Shown piece by piece: positions 11,901 to 21,999 of a stretch of 64,000 bases of DNA; the stretch's first letter is position 1; every line of letters starts with the position of its first letter. Position numbers and translations under genes: made by a program. The notes below the pieces were generated by a model. The model was not told where the DNA came from and did no database searches. It saw only the letters and a program-made list of their open reading frames with translations. The DNA comes from Acheta domesticus. Lineage: Eukaryota > Arthropoda > Insecta > Orthoptera > Gryllidae. Where the stretch lies: NCBI GenBank assembly GCA_031308135.1, contig JAHLJT010009436.1, positions 138,530,303 through 138,594,302 on the forward strand, given 5' to 3'.

Positions 11901-12540
11901 CGTGTAACTCGATTGAGCAATATCAATTTTGGAAATAAGACACAATAGTTTAGACGCTAGGGTTGCCCACAAACAGACGGACGGACAGACAGACGGACAG
12001 AGGACGGACAGAGGACAGACGGACAGACGGACGGACAGACGGACGGACAGACGGACGGACAGACGGACGGACAGACGGACGGACAGACGGACGGACAGAC
12101 GGACGGACAGGCGGACGGACAGACGGACGGACAGACGGACGGACAGACGGACGGACAGACGGACGGACAGACGGACGGACAGACGGACGGACAGACGGAC
12201 GGACGAACGGACGGACGGACAGACGGACAGACGGACAGACGGACAGACGGACAGACGGACAGACGGACAGACGGACAGACGGACAGACGGACAGACGGAC
12301 AGACGGACAGACGGACAGACGGACAGACGGACAGACGGACAGACGGACAGACGGACAGACGGACAGACGGACAGACGGACAGACGGACAGACAGACGGAC
12401 AGACTGACGTTCCGCCCTCAATCGATTTTTCAATATCCAGGACCGACGAAACATGGATTCTGAATAGAAATGTAATATTTACTACATTAGGAACTAGATT
12501 TATCTATTTGTTCTTTATCAGGGGACGACAATAACATTTT
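11900..12540 (-). repeat. Family B repeat, copy 2 (proximal part with tract)
   Basis: The left flank (ATCAATTTTGGAAATAAG...GTTTAGACGCT) and right flank (CGATTTTTCAATATCCAGGAC) match the same positions in the copies near 30420-30560 and 31040-31160. In those copies the segment between is only a short GGACAGACG-type stretch. Confidence 0.65.
11970..12409. repeat. Tetranucleotide ACAG/ACGG tract
   Basis: About 440 bp made of ACAG and ACGG tetramers. The first half is dominated by a 12-bp unit (ACAGACGGACGG) and the second half by an 8-bp unit (ACAGACGG), with one ACGAACGG variant at the switch near 12200. Every frame stays open because the units avoid stop codons. The 165-201 codon frames here are therefore artefacts of composition. 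Confidence 0.9.
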
Positions 12541-13520
12541 TTCTCTCGAAAAACTGTCAATTTCTGGCGATTTCAATAATGTCTCTTGACTACTTACGTT
12601 GTAAGGCGACGAACTAAACAAGATGATATTCAGTCCTTGGTCCCAAACTCAGATGCGTATCTGGGTATTCATGCGCCCATGGCAAGCATACAATTTGTGC
12701 TCCTGTCAGGATATTTCAAATTAAGTTGTTATTTGTTTTAGCGGGTATACTCTAAATAGTGCCCCTTGTGAGTGGCGCCCATGGCACATTGCACGTACCG
12801 TAGATACGCCTCTGCCCATACTACACTTGTACCATTCAACTATATTATTATTATCATCATAGGCGAACTCCGTTTCAAGAGTGTTTGGGATATAAGGGAT
12901 AATATTAATTATTTTCCAGTAATTTGAATCATTTATATCTGACACTCTTATTTGTTTTTTAATGACCACAGAATTTGGATGTTTATGTTTATGATTAGTT
13001 TTATAGATTCGTGGGCTTTGGATAAACACTACTCTTTACGCATTGTCAATCTGGGCTTAAAATGTACAGCAAATTTTTTTTTCTTTTCGAACATACTGAA
13101 ATTTTCTGACATAAAAATATTACAAGCGACAGTGAAGTTTTTTCTCTTATTTATGAATTAAACTACATGTTACAGAGACGTCAATATTCCACATCTTTCA
13201 CGCAGGAAATATATTGCTTTCACGAGCTACCCTCGTTGATTGACATGGTCCTCCAGGTTATCATTCTTCGATCAAAATCCACAACAATCAATCGCCTGTC
13301 CCTCTGCGCGAACATTACGTTTCTCCTTGAAACTGAGTGCCTGATTATGTTTCGGATTTTCACTTACTAAGATCACCAACAGCGAAATGTTCCTATTTTG
13401 GCAGATACAGATCTTTTATTATACAAGACTCCTTTCACATGCTGTGAAACGTAAAATCAAATTCATCCATTGTAGAATGGTGACTGACATCTCACAAAAT
13501 TATTCTATCGACTCTCGGCT
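12541..13520. other. A+T-rich stretch, no gene seen
   Basis: Short open frames (97-102 codons and less) without recognisable motifs. Confidence 0.4.
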
Positions 13521-14064
13521 CAATTGATTGGCTGATTGATTGATTCATTATTTGATGTTTACGGGTGCGTCAACTGCTATGGTCATTGGTTTCTTTATTA
13601 GTGCTATATCACGGTGTGTGGTGGTGATCCTACCCCACTAGATAGTGAGATTCGTCGTCCACATACGTGTACATCTGTTACCAAGGGATTTCCGGTCTGA
13701 TTATCCTCCCGAGGGGCGCACCGCTCTAGCCGGTATAAGCTCTTGGCTTTTGTATAGTATCCCGATGTATGTAAAAGTGTAGTGTATGTATAACTTAGGG
13801 TAATTGTACATGTACGATGAGAGAATGAAATAAGAAAGAGGAAGGAAATATAGCATGCGGTCAGTAGATCTATTTTGTTAGGACGCAGATCCGGCATTCA
13901 TCTGACTTTGATCAGAGAAACCATGGAAAAACTTCCAATGACGGTAGCCGGCTGCTAGAATTCTCCTCCAAACAACAGCTAAATTTGATATATCTGGCTA
14001 GCTAGTTTCGAAAACCTTCCCATCGTCGTGACTCGAAACCTTCCTTCAACTCGTTGCAGTTACA
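13521..14064 (-). repeat. SINE family A, near full-length copy c
   Basis: It begins with a TGATTGATTG tail and a GCGTCAACTG segment. It then shows the reversed order of the family body: a TTTCCGGTCTGATTATCC stretch, GGAAGGAAATAT, TCCGGCATTCATCTGA and GAATTCTCCTCCAAAC. It ends in a damaged head with GTGACTCGAAACC near 14030. It is more diverged than copy b. Confidence 0.7.
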
Positions 14065-14269
14065 ACGGAAATGCAGTCTCTGAGCCAGCACATCCGACCA
14101 ACGGCTTAGTTTATTTAAGATCCCATTATAATATGCACAGTAAATACAATGTACCACCTCTAATTTTACCTGGGGAAAGCGCAACTTTCATAAACATCCA
14201 TGAACATTTTACAACTTCATTCCCATTCTGGTACATCACTATGAAATGTCCCTCATGTCTCCACGCGAA

Positions 14270-14567
14270 CCCACGAAATCCTGTAAACGGCGCCGGCCCT
14301 GTCTGCGACCACCCTCGTGGACCTTTGCTTTCCACCCACGCGCCTCCTCGACCCTGCCTCCCCCCTCGCCCCCCGCCCTTGCCCCGCACGTGCGAGCGAA
14401 GGGGCAGCGGGTGGCATCATCGATCCAGCGGGCGGTGCAGAAGGCCAGCTACGCGGCGGGAACCGAGCGCCAGATCCCAAATAAACGTCCGTAGCCCCAG
14501 GCCTCCTTCCGACCCGGACGCCCGCGCCCTCCGCGCGGTATGGCGTAATTCAGAGGATCCCAACCTC
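14270..14567. other. GC-rich, CpG-rich patch between two SINEs
   Basis: GC-rich sequence with many CpG lies between SINE copies c (minus) and d (plus). Open frames of 75-183 codons exist on both strands but look compositional. It could be the edge of a promoter or part of an unrecognised retroelement. Confidence 0.35.
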
Positions 14568-14710
14568 GGCACCGATTGATGCCACTGCAGTGCCTTTCAC
14601 CTTCTGGGGTTCCTGGGGTTCGAGTCCCGATGATGGCAGAATTTTCGACACTGGCTGCATAGTTAGGTCGAATTCAGCCGCTGTCTAGAGGAGAATTCTA
14701 GTGGCCTGAT
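14568..14710 (+). repeat. SINE family A, head-only copy d
   Basis: This is the tRNA-like head alone. It has a perfect B-box-like GGTTCGAGTCCCGATGATGG near 14617, the TCGACACTGGCTGCATAG segment and GAGGAGAATTCTAGTGGCC, then stops. It shows the best-preserved internal promoter element of the family in this window. Confidence 0.7.
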
Positions 14711-16070
14711 AGCGTAGTAAGAACGCTCGTCAAGAGTTGAAGTCAGAAGACTACATTCGTAAACTGGAAGTAACATGAAATAAAGACTCGTTAAATTGAA
14801 CTATGATGTGATCAGACTCTAAAATCATCACACATGGTTGGTTCCGTCCTGGATGAACGTTTGCACAGGCGTGCGCAGCCCCAAACAAGAGGGGACCAAC
14901 TAAACATTTGGAGCACTCGTATCTATTCAACTTTTGTATCTGCATGTGTCATTATTGTCCTTGAACAACAATTTTCAATCTATTTAATGATTTTTTTAAT
15001 TTTATGAATTTTTGAATATTTTAGGGTGGTTATATGAGGGATTAACTCCGTTTTGGCCAGGTTTTATCATGGTATTTTCGTAGTTTTTGGATATTTTAAG
15101 GCGTTTTCGACCGTTTTTGGATCTTTGGACGCAATATGGTAGGGTGTTATATGGGGGAAATAGTTTAAATTAGCTCCTCTCAATGGTAGATTCAAAAGTT
15201 TCGACACGTTTTTGCTTGGAATTTGTCTGTTAAAAATTAATTTTAATTATTGAAAAAGAGTAGTAGACTATACAGTGCAAGTGTTGATTTTTACAGCTAC
15301 GAAAAACGTGACGTTTACAATTTTATATACCTAGACAAAACGCCAATAACACACATCTGCAAATAGATATAGTAACAATATTTTACGGTTAGACTACTCG
15401 GTTTTTAATCACTGGATATTTTAAAATCTACACGTCATATTTATGAAGGATTTAACATATTTTTTAAATGAAATTTTTTATTACTTAAGGCTATTGGTCC
15501 ACCATGAAAATGTTTAGGCAGGGACACGGTACTTTGGTCCTCTCTGTGCGCACAACAATAAATATTTCGCGACAATATCCAATTTCGCGACAATATTAGC
15601 TAAACTTGCGTTGGGACATTTGATGGGTTTTTCGATTTGTGTGAACGGGCTTTCTGAACAGCTTTAAATATGCACAGAAACAATCAAATGAAGGAAGTGA
15701 TTTGTGACAAAGTTTTATTTCCGATAATGATTCTTTTGTGGGAGATAATGACAAAAATTCAATTGAGCTTTTTATTGAGAATCTTGACCACACGTTTTTG
15801 AGTTCTCTTACATCTTGACTGCTAAGAAGTAACAAAGTTTTTTTGATTATTAATAGCATCTTTTTAATAATTTCACAGCGTTAATTTATATCCGAGTGTG
15901 TGTATGTGTGTGTTTGCATTTTTAATTTTTATATTTACTTGCTGGGGCTCAAAATATTTTTAACAGAAAAAGTGCTTCCCACAACCAAAATGGGGGAAAC
16001 AGCTGTCGTTATTAGCGCTTAATTTATTGAGCCACGTTTAACGCTCTGATAATGCGTGTCCTAGAAAACC
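14711..16070. other. A+T-rich stretch, no gene seen
   Basis: Several frames under 90 codons, none recognised. No repeat was noticed. Confidence 0.4.
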
Positions 16071-16077
16071 TATCCGT

Positions 16078-16345
16078 TTGAGAAGCTATTGGTCTTCCTG
16101 CACAGGCTTCCGAGGCCAAACTTATGTGAAAGCTCTCAGCTCTGTGCGTCCTCGGCCCTCGGCCTTGTCGATTGCAGTGATGCAAACGTTCGACCATCTT
16201 GAAGTCGTAGGCTTCCGCGGCCGGAGTCATGTGGATGATCTTGGCTGTCCGGGTGACGCCGCGTCGAAGATGGTCGAAACGTCGGCAACTCAGCCTTTGA
16301 CGCGGCGTCACCCGGACAGCCAAGATCATCCGTTCGACCATCTTA
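16078..16345. repeat. Nested dyad with GGTCGAAACGTCGG motif
   Basis: Two perfect 32-bp arms (16234-16265 and 16299-16330) form an inverted repeat around a 33-nt centre that carries GAAGATGGTCGAAACGTCGG. Reverse copies of that motif core, CGTTCGACCATCTT, flank the structure at 16188-16201 and 16331-16344. A diverged direct copy of the left part, sharing the GGCTTCCG-GGCC phrase, starts near 16105. A related GGATGGTCGAAACGTCG lies at 16526-16541. This looks like a repeat family with internal inversion. The open frame across it is incidental. Confidence 0.7.
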
Positions 16346-16589
16346 TCGTGGTCTTCAGACCTGGGGTGCGCCAGGATGGTGAGCGCTCGTTGCTTTTTTA
16401 CTGTGTGTCTGTGTGGGAACCTGATTGGCAGACTAACCAGTCAACCTAATTATAGTTCCTATGCAGTCACACAACTTAAAAACCAGAGTGCCCATTTTCC
16501 TGGCACTCTCCAAAGATCACGATAGGATGGTCGAAACGTCGACAACACTAACCTCGACACGGTGTCACTCGGGAAGTCGAAAGCGTTCC

Positions 16590-16926
16590 TTTTACTAGTC
16601 AAAAACTCAAAACGTTTCTGTGAAAATGAACCCAGATTTTCGTACTTACGGAAATGCTCGAGGGAATTTTCTAAAAATGGCTCCACTTTTTCAATGAAAA
16701 ATGAGCAACCACAAAAACACAACATTGAATTTCTTTGAAACGGGAAGCTTTTTAGAACCACAGTTCGTCTCTTCTATGAAGGCGAGGGATTTAAAGTTTT
16801 ATACTAGTAAAATTATTGGAACCTGAAACTTGCTCTGTAGGTGAGAGATAAACTTAGAGGTTTAGAAATACTAGGATCAGAATCACCTGCATCAGGATTC
16901 CAAGTTTTTTTTATTAAATAATAATA
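16590..16926. other. No gene seen
   Basis: A 100-codon minus-strand frame ends near 16459, but it has no recognisable domain. Confidence 0.35.
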
Positions 16927-17613
16927 CGAGGGTTGAGGCAGAAGTCAGGAAACTATTTTTTTGTGAGAATATGAGTAGGAGTGGAAAATTTCAAATATGC
17001 ACATGGAAGGACAAGGTATAAACTAAAGGCGTGGACATTTATAAGCATACAAAAATTGAATTTATTATATTTATTAAAATATTTGAAATGACCGTACTCG
17101 TTTCATGTTCTAAGGCATTTTAGAGTATACGACTTCACAGATTCGAAAAGGATTACATACCCGTTCTAAAGGCCTGATTAAGTAAATGCTCGATTACCGC
17201 ACTTTACATTGATCGGCACATGTTCAGTTCGTCACGTGCGTTGCTGATCAGTGGTTGCTGCGCATCTTTGCAGAAACTCTCCTGCGCATCTCGCGGGTTT
17301 TCGGTATGGAAGGGCATTATTCCATGAGCTTCCACCAATTCCCTGTGACATTCTCGGGCATTCCTTCCATGGTGAACGGTTCTCTTCAAGTAAGAGCGCT
17401 GTTAGAAACGTGTAACATTCATTTTGCACGGTGGTAGACGGACAACTGATTTCAAGTTGCTCTCTGCGCTAATAGAACCACTTGCAAAGCTATCTATTGA
17501 TGTGAACACATCCTACTGCAGGATTTCTTTCAAGATATAAATGAAATTTTGTGATCCGATAACATTCATTTTAGAAAAAAAAATAGTTGCCGTAACTTCT
17601 GCCTCAACCTTCG
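16927..17613 (-). mobile_element. mariner deletion derivative
   Basis: The left end CGAGGGTTGAGGCAGAAGT is matched in reverse at 17593-17613 with few differences. TA precedes the left end, and CATA follows the right end. The minus strand next to the right end encodes broken N-terminal transposase sequence (HRELVEAHG, then GSSWNNALPYR in another frame) homologous to 4994-5530. The catalytic part has been replaced by A+T-rich sequence. At 687 bp it is about half the usual mariner length, so it could only be moved by a transposase supplied elsewhere. Confidence 0.75.
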
Positions 17614-18165
17614 CATAAATAATAAAGAGAATAGTAATAATATAAACGACAAATCAAGATTGCTGAAAGGTTGTAAAGTTTCCTTTCACGAAGATACCTC
17701 TGTATAAGAAAATGTGTTCACACCCACATGTAAATAGCAGAAAATTATACAAATGCACGGCTACGTTGTATTTCATGGATACTTCGTGTGAACAGAATTC
17801 GCTGCCTGGTTTGCGCCACAGAAATCGCTCCCGCCAACGTAGGCGTCCCTTGCCAGTCCCTTGCCTTGCTCTTACACCCCACGGGCGCGCTTGCGAACGA
17901 CCGTGACGCCACGGTCCTTCACAGAATAACTCGCGTGATCGAACAAGCAAACGTCCGAACGATTCTCAATTCCCAGAAGCTTACAAAAGCTTCGATCTTG
18001 TTCTAGAACAATTTGTACGAGAACGATTTGAACAAATCGAGAACAATCTAGAAGAATTTGAAAATGTGTTTCTGATTCGCCAACCCCTTCCACACGTACT
18101 GTGCGCAGAAATTCTGCCGTCAGAACAAAATTCCTCTCGGTTTTAGCCATTATGCTTGTCGTGCG
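17614..18165. other. Unassigned moderately GC-rich stretch
   Basis: No recognised gene. Around 17998-18060 there are several alternating GAA and TTC blocks, including GTTCTAGAAC at 17999-18008, which fits a two-unit heat-shock-element pattern. No promoter or transcript can be tied to it. Confidence 0.3.
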
Positions 18166-18210
18166 CGTGTGACTTAGTGTCTGCGAACCCCGTAGACACT
18201 AAGTCACACG
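18166..18210. repeat. Perfect 17-bp hairpin
   Basis: The arms at 18166-18182 and 18194-18210 (CGTGTGACTTAGTGTCT and its exact complement) flank an 11-nt loop. A perfect stem of this length in otherwise decayed DNA implies recent origin or selection. It could be a folded miniature element end or a small-RNA precursor, but neither is shown. Confidence 0.8.
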
Positions 18211-18484
18211 GCGAGTAGATTTACAAAACTTTCTTAGTAGCTCACAGCATGGATTGTTTAATTAAGCGTACATAAAACATTACCTTGTCAATTGCGAGTT
18301 CAATTTGAATCGTATGAAGCTTGTCAGCCCTTACATAATCTTTCGATGTTCAACAATGAATATCACAGTATTAACTGAAGTGTTTCAAATGAACTATCAA
18401 CGTTGTACATTTATATATTTGTACCAGTGACTCTTTAGTCCAATCGGTATGTACATTTTACCTGAAAAAATATCATAAATCTTA

Positions 18485-18570
18485 TTCTTTGAGTATGTTG
18501 TATGTATGGCACTAGCTAAAACCCCAAATTTTCAACCTCCCAAACCCTGTGCTAGCTCCGGAAGCCCCCT
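18485..18570 (+). repeat. Left arm of a 1.75-kb inverted pair
   Basis: The segment GTATGTTGTATGTA...CACTAGCTAAAACCCC...CAACCTCCC is repeated in reverse at 20160-20237 at roughly 80 percent identity by eye. The I-type LINE lies between the arms. Confidence 0.6.
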
Positions 18571-19129
18571 CCCTCAACCGGCTTATTCTGGAATTAGAAA
18601 GAATCGCTCCTTATCCACACTGCACCGCATAGGCAATGTACATATTTGCCATTTACTCACATTTTATCGAGTGAAAATCTTGGATTTCTCGTGGTTTCTT
18701 TGTCACAATCATCTATTAAACAGCCTTGGCTGTCTCGTCCAATACGCCTGCTCAGTGCGCATTACATGAGGTATGTATGCATTGCGGATTGCATGATGAT
18801 TTTGTTGTAAATATCACTCCTTTCCCACCCACCCTCTAGGGGTGTCTTATCCCCCAGTGTATCCTTTTTCCCATTGTAATTGTCCAGTAATAATGTCAAC
18901 AAAGTTATGTTGAAATGACATTGTTCCCACCTTGAAGAGTTAAGCTGAAACAAACACACACAAGTATACATATCCATTAATTTTTTTTGTATATTAATAT
19001 TATTGGCAATGAGTACATTTATGAGGCAATGCTTACACAGGAAATGAGATAAATGATAGTATTACATATAATAACTATTTGTTATAGGTTCATTATAATT
19101 TCATAAAATGTGTATATTTGCACGTTTTT

Positions 19130-19970
19130 GAGATTTAAGAAAAGCGTTATCCTCACAGATTCACTATCAGTCATATCCGCTATTCAAAATAAACTATCAA
19201 AAAATCCTTTTATCCTTGGCCCCAAATCATTGTAACGTCACCCTTACGTGGATCCCTTCTCATCGAAGGATAAAGGGAAATGAAGATGCTGACTCCTCAG
19301 CAAAGAATGCTTCTTAACTTCCTTTACCCAATAACTCCATCTCTGGTTCCCTTCAAGACTTTAAAAAACTTCTTCAATCATCAGCATTACAAATATGGGA
19401 TTTGAAATGGAAATCAAAACATTCAAAATTACGTCAAGTTAGAAATTCAGTACTAGAACCTCCTCTTCTTCGTCTGAACTTTAAAAGAAAACACCAAGTC
19501 ATTTTATCAAGGATCCGAATTGGCCACTTCAATTTGAGTCACTGTTATTTATTTCAAAAGACGAATCCAGTTCCCTGTCCAAATTGTGGTCAAATTATTT
19601 CTAGATCCCATTTATTAGTGGAATGTTCGTTCACTACTAATCTCAGAAAAAACTTACAAATTGACTAGGATATCCATTCTTTATTAAATTCCACTTCAGA
19701 GTGTAAAAAAATTATTAAATTCCTATGTGACACAAAATTAGACAAATATATATAATAGTTCCTTTATTGTTACAAAAATCCACATGCCTGTAATATTGAA
19801 TGAAATCATAGTTAAATATTTTATATTGTTTAGAGATAATGTTAAATATTTCATTATAATGTATGTTTATGTATTTGTAATGTTTTATTATGTGAAATTG
19901 TAAAACAGATTTTGATTGCTTATAACCAAGACGTTTCACAGCGATCTAAAATAAATTAAAATAAATAAAT
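19130..19970 (+). mobile_element. I-type LINE, RNase H and C-terminal remnant
   Basis: Plus-strand frames contain ILTDSLSVISAI, then after a frameshift WIPSHRRIKGNEDAD. These are RNase H signatures, with the D of TDS and the GNEDAD block. After an in-frame stop follow RIRIGHFNLSHCYLF and a C-x2-C-x7-H-x4-C knuckle (CPNCGQIISRSHLLVEC), typical of the end of the I/Jockey ORF2. The encoded enzyme would copy the element's RNA at the target site. The 5' part is missing. The 3' end is A-rich with repeated TAAA (19948-19968). Confidence 0.8.
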
Positions 19971-20159
19971 AACAAAAGCGTTTTTTTCAAAATCTGTAGC
20001 ACGCTTGGAAATTGGTTTCGAAAACTATGTTTTATACAAACGTTGTAGAAAATTTGTTCCTCTTTAAAATTCATTTGAAACATTTTTCTACTTGACCTAA
20101 GATTAAATAGCTATAAAGAAAACATCGAAACAAGTCAGACAAAATACCGATTTTTCGGG

Positions 20160-20237
20160 CCTCCCGGAGTTAACGCAGGGTCTGGGAGGTTGAATACTTG
20201 GGGTTTTAACTAGTGCCTGAGTACATACAACATACTA
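20160..20237 (-). repeat. Right arm of the 1.75-kb inverted pair
   Basis: Reverse complement of 18485-18570. The AACTAGTGCC...CATACAACATAC end is the outer edge, so the pair could be the termini of one element into which the LINE inserted. Confidence 0.6.
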
Positions 20238-20553
20238 AAAGAAGAAAAAAATTTCCGACCTTTTTCCAGGTAACCCCCCCTTTTTCAGTAGCTACCGACT
20301 GGAGTACATGTGGTAATGGAAAAACGTGTTTTGTGCAATCACGTCTACATCTATTTGGAGCCGGAAGCAGTCCTGGTAACCTGAAGTACGTGACTGTAGT
20401 CCTTTGAAGGCTCAGTTTGGGCAGTAGACTCACTTGCACGAACAATCCAAATATAATACAGTCCACTAATCCATCCTTAGTTGAAAGTGGTCTGTACAAA
20501 ATAAAATAAGAGTACATAAGGTACATATGTTCCTTAGCTTTGTCAGTATATCC

Positions 20554-20556
<3 letters not shown>

Positions 20557-20598
<42 letters not shown>
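20557..20598. repeat. (TA)n microsatellite
   Basis: 42 bp of pure TA. It borders the left edge of the 1.2-kb block that follows. Confidence 0.95.
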
Positions 20599-20601
<3 letters not shown>

Positions 20602-21823
20602 AAACAAATTGTTATCATTACAATGATAACAATGCGTTCCTGAGCATGAACGTTTGAACTACGCGGTAGCGGCCGGCACGCCGACGGAGTCGGGTGCCGG
20701 AGTCGGTTCAGTGCGAAGAACTGAAGGCAACGGAATCACGGGACGGACCAGCAGTGGAGCGATGGCGGAGGCATGAAACGGACGGTTATGTAGTGTGCGG
20801 AAGAAAGAGCATGGACAATAGTGAAATCTGGAACCATCGCGGAGGATAGGCATCGGGAATGATAAGATAGTGGGGAAGGGCATGAAGTGAATTAAAACGG
20901 TGATATTGCTAAAGTGAATAAAAGATAATATCGGCACGTAAAGACATCCACGTGGGCGAGTGCGAAGGTGCGGCTGCATGAGGTTTCCCACGCGGCAGTT
21001 AACCCGCTAATGTTTGGTATATGTAGCTTCGGGAATAGGCGGAAACAACGACGTCATCGGAGTGAGTGAGATGAATCATCGGAATATGTTGAAAGTAGTG
21101 AAATCGGCATTGACAAAGTAACGCACGCGGGCGGACAACAGGATAGCATCGAGTGAATATAGAGGAACAGTATCAAACAATCGGTTCTGAAACGGAGAAG
21201 AAAAGAACTTATTATGGACGGCGGAGGTGAGAAGCATTAGCGGGCAACGCACGGTAGGTCCGTTACAACGGCAGTGGACATCAAGATCTCGGCAGTCGGC
21301 GTCGTGCAGGGAACGTCGGAAGAGCATCAAAGGCGGGCGGCGAAACGGGCTCCCTTCCCACGTCGGCATCCTGCGACCCGAAGAGGCCCGAGCATGGACG
21401 GCCCGGCGCGAAACCTCGCCCCGTCGGCGGAGGAGTGAACGCGAAGCGGCGCAGTCAGGGGACTGGAGTACTGTGAGTAAGAACGACCGGAAGAATATTG
21501 GGAAGGAGGGTAACTAGACAGCAGGAGACAGTGATCTTTAGTCGAGGCCCCACAGATGTGGGAATTATAACAAATGAGTGAGATTCCAGGGTAATGAAGA
21601 GTTTACAAATGGGATGTGATTTAAATTAGGGAAAGGACAAAGTAAATGTTTTTGTGAGCAACAAGAATCACCAATTTTGTATTGTAATTATTCGAGCAAT
21701 AAAAATTCATGTTACCCGTAAGTTTCCATTGTTGAACGTGATTGAATCCGGAGCCCATTCCCGGGTAAGAGTCCCTGTCCCCTTTTCTAATAAATATTGT
21801 GTAGTCAAATCCACGACTCGTTT

Positions 21824-21826
<3 letters not shown>
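20599..21826. mobile_element. 1.23-kb block bounded by (TA)n on both sides
   Basis: The block starts TTGAAACAAAT and ends in GTTTCAA, so its ends are short imperfect inverted repeats, each touching a (TA)n run. Just inside the left end is a perfect 12-bp palindrome (20608-20619 with 20622-20633). The middle (20650-21500) is GC-rich. The right 200 bp are A+T-rich with AATAAA twice (21700 and 21788 area). Open frames are short. A TA-targeting miniature element is one reading, and a retroelement terminal repeat is another. Confidence 0.5.
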
Positions 21827-21880
<54 letters not shown>

Positions 21881-21994
21881 TACATATATATACACATATA
21901 TACATATATATACACATATATACATATATATACACATATATACATATATATACACATATATACATATATATACATATATATATATATATATATT
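21827..21994. repeat. (TA)n followed by a 20-bp TATACA array
   Basis: About 43 bp of pure TA is followed by about five units of a 20-bp repeat (CACATATATACATATATATA), then TA again. Frames of 80-114 codons of Tyr/Ile here are compositional. Confidence 0.95.
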
Positions 21995-21999
21995 TTAAT

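Noticed and set aside
11929..12534. Thr/Asp/Arg-repeat and Pro/Ser/Val/Cys-repeat proteins of 165-201 residues
   Set aside because: They are produced by the tetranucleotide tract; frames are open on both strands for compositional reasons.
14028..14579. 183-codon frame
   Set aside because: It begins inside a SINE copy and crosses a GC-rich patch. No domain or splice context is visible.
17998..18060. Heat-shock promoter
   Set aside because: One two-unit GTTCTAGAAC element is present, but there is no TATA box or downstream coding sequence. Mentioned only as a weak observation.
20599..21826. Hammerhead ribozyme linked to a retroelement end
   Set aside because: A CGAAAC-like stretch was seen at the right edge on the minus strand, but the CTGATGAG core is absent.
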